A model generated the notes under the pieces. The model worked only from the letters and a program-made list of their open reading frames with translations. It ran no database searches and had not been told where the DNA came from. 18,643 bases of DNA from contig CP070766.1 in assembly GCA_020345705.1 (NCBI GenBank), forward strand, positions 251,465 to 270,107, in the 5' to 3' direction. Source of the DNA: Candidatus Zixiibacteriota bacterium (GTDB taxonomy: Bacteria; Zixibacteria; MSB-5A5; GN15; PGXB01). The position numbers and the translations under genes were made by a program. The stretch's first letter is position 1. The number at the start of each line of letters is the position of its first letter. Shown here one piece after another: positions 13,989 to 18,643 of this stretch.

Positions 13989-16130
13989 ATGAAAAAATTC
14001 GTCAAAAAACACAAATGGCCGCTGGTTATTTTCTCGGCGGCCTTTTTGTTGCGGCTCATATATCTCCTGCAATATCGTTCTAATCCAGCTTTTGATTTCC
14101 CGATGGTGGATGAACTCTGGCATCTGCGCTGGGCCCGGGAGATAATCGGCGGTAACTTCTGGGGCGACGAGGCATTATTCAGAGGACCCCTCTATCCGTA
14201 TCTCCTGGCCTTTTTTCTGAAAATCACCGGAAGCTCGCTCTTCTGGACGCGGCTTTTGCAGATGATTATCGCCTCATTTTCGGCAGTCATGGTCTATCTG
14301 CTGGGCAGGAAGTTGATCTCCGGAAAGGTCGGGATAATCGCCGGTTTGACTTATGCCGCCTACGGGACGATGATCTTCTATGAGGCGATGCTTCTCATTC
14401 CTGTCATATTTGTCCTTTTGAACCTCATCGCCGCTTATCTAATGGTCATCTACAAAGGCAGATATCAACCGGGGCGGTGGTTTCTGGCCGGAATTGTCCT
14501 GGGTCTGGCGGCAATAGCGCGGCCCAACATTCTCCTGCTGGCGCCATTCTTTCTGGTCTGGATTTATCTCGGCTTTCTTGATCTGAAGAATATCAGGAGA
14601 AGATTTCTGATTACACTGGTGTACCTGGCCGGTATACTTATCCCGGTCTTTTCCGTGACACTCAGAAACTACGTCGTCACCGGCGAGCCGATTCTGATAT
14701 CTTCGCAGGGGGGCGTTAATCTATATATCGGAAATAATCCGGACACCGAGGGCCTGACGATGCTTATGCCGGAGCTCCGGCTGGACGAATCTTTAGCCTG
14801 GGATGACTTCACCGCTGCTACGCGAGAAGTGGCCGAGGCGGAAGCGGGCCGAAAACTAACGGCCGCCGAGGAATCATCCTTCTGGACCAAAAAAGCCCTT
14901 AAATTCATCTGGCAGAATCCCGCCACCTTTCTTGCCATCACCCTCAAGAAGACCGTGTATTTTCTTGTAGGATTCGAGAACTCGGACCAGACCGACATTT
15001 ACCATAGCCGGACGTACTCTTCCCTGTTTTCGATCCTGTTGTGGAAGAAGCTTATTTGTTTCCCATTCGGATTAATCTTCCCGCTCGCGGTGGTCGGGAT
15101 GGCCGTCTGCTGGCCGAAAAGAAAAGAGCTGGCGCTGTTTTATGTCTTCATAATCGGCTATATACCGACCGTGGTGCTCTTCCTGGTAACCGCTCGTCAC
15201 CGGCTTCCGGTGATTCCGTTCATACTCATCTTTGCCGCCGCCGGTGTTCCAGCGTTGTGGCAGTTGATTAAAAAAGGTGCCTGGAAAACGGCATGGAAGT
15301 ACCTGGCTCTGCTGGCGGTTCTATTGATTCTGTCCAACCGGACTTACTTCGATATCGGCTTTGAGAACGTCTTTCAGACTCACTTCAACCTGGGTCTGAC
15401 CTACGAGCGCCGCGGAGACTTATCAGCGGCGGAAAAAGAGTACCGCAAAGCACTCGAAAACAACCCTAACTCGGCAACGACTATCAACAATCTTGGATAT
15501 ATTCTCTACAGGCAGGGCAGGTACGAAGAAGCCTTATCGCAGTTCAGAAAAGCAATAAATATCGACCCCGACTATGCGGAAGCGTACAACAACATCGGAC
15601 TGATTCTCGAAAGTCAGAGTGACTATACCAATGCCGAGACATTGTATCGTCAGGCCCTCAGCAAGAATCCCGGCCTCTTTCAGGCATTGATTAACCTGGG
15701 CGATATTTACCTGGATCAGGATAGATTCCCCGAATCTGAGAAAGCCTATCTGGATGCCCTCGAAACGGCCCCGGACAATAAGAACATTTTCTTCAAGCTC
15801 GGGGCGCTGTACGCCAGGATGAGCCGGTTTGCCGAGGCGGAAGAGATGTTCATCAAGGGACGTCAACTGGGAGAACCCGGCGCCGTCGATCTTGTCAACT
15901 GGGGCAATATTTACTTTTCGACCGACCAGCCGCAGAGGGCCATTGAAAGATACCAGCGCGCGATTGCGGCGGATTCTTCATTTTCGCAGGCGTACTACAA
16001 TCTGGCGGTCACATTTCGCAGGTTCGGTTATCCGAGTAACTCGGCCAGGACTTACCTGGAAACTCTTCTCAGGTTAAATCCGGGTTTTGCGCCGGCGCGC
16101 GAGCTCTTGATGAAGCTTGACGGAAAATAA
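13989..16130 (+). CDS. GT-C glycosyltransferase (family 39-like) fused to TPR repeats
   Basis: This is a 713-residue protein. Residues 1-450 form a multi-spanning GT-C membrane part, with about ten hydrophobic segments. The first outer loop carries the acidic pair Asp41-Glu42 (FPMVDELWHL), the place of the catalytic acid in protein O-mannosyltransferase and ArnT families, and RGPLYPYLLAF at 65-75. Such enzymes transfer a sugar from a polyprenyl-phosphate donor on the outer face of the inner membrane. Residues about 463-700 hold roughly seven TPR units (NNLGYILYRQGRYEEAL, YNNIGLILESQSDYTNAE and so on), a protein-binding solenoid on the far side of the last helix. The start is ATG 13989, eight bases from the OPT stop; a longer frame from 13947 would overlap OPT. 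The ribosome site is weak, so translation may depend on coupling. Substrate unknown. Confidence 0.85.
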   Translation: MKKFVKKHKWPLVIFSAAFLLRLIYLLQYRSNPAFDFPMVDELWHLRWAREIIGGNFWGDEALFRGPLYPYLLAFFLKITGSSLFWTRLLQMIIASFSAVMVYLLGRKLISGKVGIIAGLTYAAYGTMIFYEAMLLIPVIFVLLNLIAAYLMVIYKGRYQPGRWFLAGIVLGLAAIARPNILLLAPFFLVWIYLGFLDLKNIRRRFLITLVYLAGILIPVFSVTLRNYVVTGEPILISSQGGVNLYIGNNPDTEGLTMLMPELRLDESLAWDDFTAATREVAEAEAGRKLTAAEESSFWTKKALKFIWQNPATFLAITLKKTVYFLVGFENSDQTDIYHSRTYSSLFSILLWKKLICFPFGLIFPLAVVGMAVCWPKRKELALFYVFIIGYIPTVVLFLVTARHRLPVIPFILIFAAAGVPALWQLIKKGAWKTAWKYLALLAVLLILSNRTYFDIGFENVFQTHFNLGLTYERRGDLSAAEKEYRKALENNPNSATTINNLGYILYRQGRYEEALSQFRKAINIDPDYAEAYNNIGLILESQSDYTNAETLYRQALSKNPGLFQALINLGDIYLDQDRFPESEKAYLDALETAPDNKNIFFKLGALYARMSRFAEAEEMFIKGRQLGEPGAVDLVNWGNIYFSTDQPQRAIERYQRAIAADSSFSQAYYNLAVTFRRFGYPSNSARTYLETLLRLNPGFAPARELLMKLDGK

Positions 16131-16135
16131 AGTCG

Positions 16136-17062
16136 CTAGTACTTCTTCCGCCTCTCCAGGACATAGTTGGAACCTTCGAGCGATTTGGTGTATTTTTTCA
16201 GGTCGGCCAGCATGTGCGACATTTCACCGGAATGGGTGAACGTCCCGCGCCGGTTTACCAGTATCGCGATTGATATGGTCAGCAACTGGAATGTCTCAAG
16301 CTCGCCCTTGCGGTTGGTCGTCTGGATAGTCCCTCTTTCCCGGTCTTCATCGGCGTAGCGGTATGGAATAATGATATCAAAAACTTTGATAATATTCTCA
16401 CAAACGGTGTTGACTTCCGGAGGCGGGATTATGAACACAAAGTCGTCACCGCCGATATGCCCCACGAATCCCTCACGGCACAGGTCGAAGACGGCATCGC
16501 GGATTATGCGGGCCGTCAGTCGGATCAGCCGATCACCATAGAAATAACCGTAGTAGTCGTTGTAAGCCTTGAAGTCGTCGATGTCGGCATAACAGACCGC
16601 GAAATCAACCTCCAGCTTTATCAGACGATCGATTTCCTTGTCAATAAGCCCCGGTCCGGGCAGGGCCGTGGAGGGATTGAACGATATATCTCTCTTGCTC
16701 CTGTCCGAGACCATGCGAAGCTGGACCTCAAAAAGCTTGTCTTTCCAGGGTCCGTACAGGAAGGCGTCGGCACCGTTCTGAAAGCCGGCAATGAGCAGAT
16801 TCTCAGACGGGTTGGTATGATACAGAACGGTCGGAATGATCGAGAGGAAGATGTGACTCTTCGCCAGCCTGACCAGTTCCAGCTCGGCCAGAAAATTCTT
16901 CGAGCCTGCGATCAACACCATGTCGATCTGAAACCGCTGAGATATGACAAGAAGCTCCTGGATAGTCTTAAAATGATGGAACGAGATTTCTTCCTTACTG
17001 AAGGCTTTTGAGAGCCGGGAGTCAATATTGATACCATCCTGTCGGCATGCGCAGTGGAACAT
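16136..17062 (-). CDS. GGDEF-domain protein with degenerate receiver domain
   Basis: This 308-residue protein has an N-terminal half (about 1-120) with a CheY-like pattern, but the phospho-acceptor position after DMVLI is Ala52 and the KPF-type lysine is replaced in FLYGPW, so phosphorylation is unlikely. Residues about 130-308 are a GGDEF domain: metal Asp160 (ADIDDFK), guanine-contacting Asn168 and Asp177, and signature GGDDF at 204-208 in place of GGDEF. The RxxD inhibitory site is absent. It may still make cyclic di-GMP or act as a GTP or nucleotide sensor. The ATG at 17062 shares one base with the xerD stop (TAATG) and has GAGGGGGG upstream; an in-frame ATG at 17080 would destroy that arrangement. 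It is the last gene of comF-xerD-GGDEF. Confidence 0.82.
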   Translation of the reverse strand: MFHCACRQDGINIDSRLSKAFSKEEISFHHFKTIQELLVISQRFQIDMVLIAGSKNFLAELELVRLAKSHIFLSIIPTVLYHTNPSENLLIAGFQNGADAFLYGPWKDKLFEVQLRMVSDRSKRDISFNPSTALPGPGLIDKEIDRLIKLEVDFAVCYADIDDFKAYNDYYGYFYGDRLIRLTARIIRDAVFDLCREGFVGHIGGDDFVFIIPPPEVNTVCENIIKVFDIIIPYRYADEDRERGTIQTTNRKGELETFQLLTISIAILVNRRGTFTHSGEMSHMLADLKKYTKSLEGSNYVLERRKKY

Positions 17063-17985
17063 TACCGCCCCCCCTCGCATTCCGAAACCCTCTCGCGCGG
17101 ATGAAACTCCCGGTGAATCGACAAAAGATAGTCCTTATCGACCTGGGTATAGATTTGTGTCGTGGTGATGCTGGCGTGACCGAGAAGCTCCTGGACGACA
17201 CGCAGATCGGCGCCGCCCTCAATCATGTGGGTCGCAAAGCTGTGTCGAAACGTATGCGGCGTGACCTGCTTGTTTATCCCGGCCGCCAGGGCATACTTCT
17301 TTATGATTTTCCACGCGCCCGCCCTCGAAAATTTCCTGTTTCGATTTGACAGGAACAAAACATCGCTTTCAGCCGCCGCGCGTTTCGGCTCCCTGACCTC
17401 GACCAGATATCTCTCGACCGCCTTACGAGCATACTGCCCGTAGGGCACCAGTCTTTCCTTGTTGCCTTTGCCAATGATTTTGATAAAGCCGATTTCGTCG
17501 TACACAGCCGACATCTTGAGATTAATCAATTCGGAAATCCTCATTCCGGTGCCATAAAGCATCTCCAGCATAGCGCTGTCTCTGACTCCTGTCTCTTTCT
17601 TGAGGTCGGGCCGGGCCAGTATTTTCTTGATCTCTTCGACAGTCAGGTAATCGGGATGATACCTGGAGATTTTCGGCGTCCGCACGTATTCGAAAGGATT
17701 TTCGCCGACGACGTTTTTCTCGTGAAGATAACTATAAAAGCTTTTCAGGGAGGAGAGCTTTCTGACGATTGAGGCGGGCTTTCTGTTGAGGCCGGTAAGC
17801 CGACTGATGTATTCATTGACTCGACGGCGGGAGACAGCGTAGCTGTCCGCTAATTTGAAGAAGTTCTTGAATTCGACTATGTCGCTCTTATAGGCCGCCA
17901 GGCTATTTGCCGATAACCCGCACTCCAGTTCCTGATACTGGAGGTAATCATTGATGATATCGTCTGTCACTGCCCTGGTGTTCAT
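17062..17985 (-). CDS. xerD: Tyrosine site-specific recombinase, XerC/XerD family
   Basis: This 307-residue recombinase should resolve chromosome dimers at dif sites. The N-terminal SAM-like DNA-binding domain (about 7-95) is followed by the catalytic domain with every key residue in place: Arg149 (GTGMRISEL), Lys173 (IGKGNKER), His244 and Arg247 (HTFRHSF), His270 (LGHASI) and nucleophile Tyr279 (TQIYTQV). Length and motifs match housekeeping XerC/D rather than phage integrases, and the context (comF before, signalling gene after, no attachment repeats) supports that. XerD versus XerC cannot be fixed without the other copy. The ATG lies five bases after the comF stop, with no clear ribosome site, suggesting coupling. 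Confidence 0.92.
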   Translation of the reverse strand: MNTRAVTDDIINDYLQYQELECGLSANSLAAYKSDIVEFKNFFKLADSYAVSRRRVNEYISRLTGLNRKPASIVRKLSSLKSFYSYLHEKNVVGENPFEYVRTPKISRYHPDYLTVEEIKKILARPDLKKETGVRDSAMLEMLYGTGMRISELINLKMSAVYDEIGFIKIIGKGNKERLVPYGQYARKAVERYLVEVREPKRAAAESDVLFLSNRNRKFSRAGAWKIIKKYALAAGINKQVTPHTFRHSFATHMIEGGADLRVVQELLGHASITTTQIYTQVDKDYLLSIHREFHPRERVSECEGGR

Positions 17986-17990
17986 TTTTT

Positions 17991-18643
17991 TCAGTATCCG
18001 GCCGCCGCCACTGCTATGACCGCCACCGGCTTTGCTCCCGCTTCAGTCAGAACTCTCGCCGCCTCCCGAACGGTAGTTCCGGTCGTGACAACGTCATCGA
18101 CCACAGCGACCGTCTTCCCCGTCAGCCTTTCCCCGGAGATCCTGAAGGCCCCGGCTATATTTGCCGCTCTTCGGCGGGGAATAAGCTTGGCCTGGTCTTT
18201 GGTCCTGTGAGTCTTCAGAAGGCTTTCCGTCTCAACCGGCACATCCAATCTACTACCGATTATATCGGACAAAATCGATGCCTGATTAAAACCTCTTGAT
18301 TTTTGGCGGTAACTGTGCAGCGGAATCGGCACCAGATAATTGAGCCCGAGCCTGTCAAGAAAGCCGAAATACTTGTCAACCAGTCTGTCCGCGAGGACCT
18401 TACCCAGATTTTGAAATCCGTAATACTTGAACTGGTGGATGATCTCTTTCAGCGGATCGACAAAATGACCCAGGGCATAAACGGGCAGGGCATATTCCTC
18501 CAGGCACCCCGGGCAGGGCGCGCCGTCCTCAAGCACCGCGTAACAACCGCTGCAAAACGGCAAATCAAGCTCGGCAATCCCCTCCCGGCAGTTAGAGCAA
18601 ACCAGGTTCTCGTAATCATCGGTGAACCGGCCGCAGCAGAGAC
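17991..18643 (-). CDS. comF: ComF-family phosphoribosyltransferase-like protein (5' end missing)
   Basis: The frame runs open through the right edge, with 216 codons visible, so the TTG at 18563 is not the start. The visible N-terminus is a zinc-finger-like cysteine cluster (LCCGRF, VCSNC, PFCSGC, CPGC), as usual in ComF. Then comes the phosphoribosyltransferase fold with HQFKYYG, PIPLHSYRQKSRGFNQA and the PRPP-loop VAVVDDVVTTGTT near the end. ComF proteins take part in DNA uptake in competent bacteria, but many non-competent species carry one; the exact chemistry is not settled. It is the first visible gene of the minus-strand operon with xerD and the GGDEF gene; its promoter is outside the window. 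Confidence 0.9.
   Translation of the reverse strand, partial: LCCGRFTDDYENLVCSNCREGIAELDLPFCSGCYAVLEDGAPCPGCLEEYALPVYALGHFVDPLKEIIHQFKYYGFQNLGKVLADRLVDKYFGFLDRLGLNYLVPIPLHSYRQKSRGFNQASILSDIIGSRLDVPVETESLLKTHRTKDQAKLIPRRRAANIAGAFRISGERLTGKTVAVVDDVVTTGTTVREAARVLTEAGAKPVAVIAVAAAGY

Noticed and set aside
17062..17985. Tyrosine recombinase as a sign of a prophage, integron or genomic island
   Set aside because: Motifs, length and operon context fit housekeeping XerC/D; no attachment repeats, tRNA or cassette genes flank it.

Overview
The window is a gene-dense stretch (about 53% G+C by eye) of what looks like a chromosome from an uncultured, Gram-negative bacterium. Three features point to an outer membrane and probably to the FCB group or a neighbouring candidate phylum (Zixibacteria-like; inferred, not proven). 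They are a secreted protein with a FlgD/type IX-like C-terminal domain (PNPFNP, VLGQ and SGIYFYRL motifs), an MCE/Mla lipid transport operon, and a DUF4097 exported protein. No tRNA, rRNA, CRISPR array, insertion sequence or phage gene was found.

Left part (1-5185, all on the minus strand): a carbon and biotin cluster, read maeB, biotin protein ligase, oadG, oadA. maeB is a malic enzyme with a phosphotransacetylase-like tail. The ligase has an unusual biotin-binding loop. oadG is a small membrane anchor and overlaps oadA, the carboxyltransferase alpha subunit, which is cut by the left edge. Together they would interconvert C4 acids and pyruvate, with the ligase loading biotin onto the carrier that is expected just past the edge.

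Middle (5416-11427): a plus-strand DUF4097 protein with an 18-residue repeat converges on the minus-strand mlaE-mlaF-mlaD operon, with a perfect 11-bp terminator hairpin between them. mlaE has a near-consensus promoter. Divergent from it is a PP-loop ATPase resembling tRNA thiolation enzymes, with three conserved-looking cysteines. A 372-bp gap then holds an orphan plus-strand promoter and several hairpins (candidate small RNA) and the strong terminator of the secreted cohesin-like protein. That protein has its own promoter and a leader of about 155 nt.

Right part (11428-18643): a 556-bp AT-rich, hairpin-rich gap leads to an OPT-family transporter, followed by a GT-C glycosyltransferase fused to about seven TPRs. 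These converge with only 5 bp of spacing on a minus-strand operon comF (cut by the right edge), xerD, and a GGDEF-domain protein with a degenerate receiver domain.

Most of the window is recognisable core metabolism, envelope or recombination genes, and I do not see a clear new multi-gene system. The best leads are the candidate small RNA, the three-cysteine PP-loop enzyme, the GT-C/TPR fusion, the degenerate REC-GGDDF protein next to xerD/comF, and the palindrome in front of the OPT gene.
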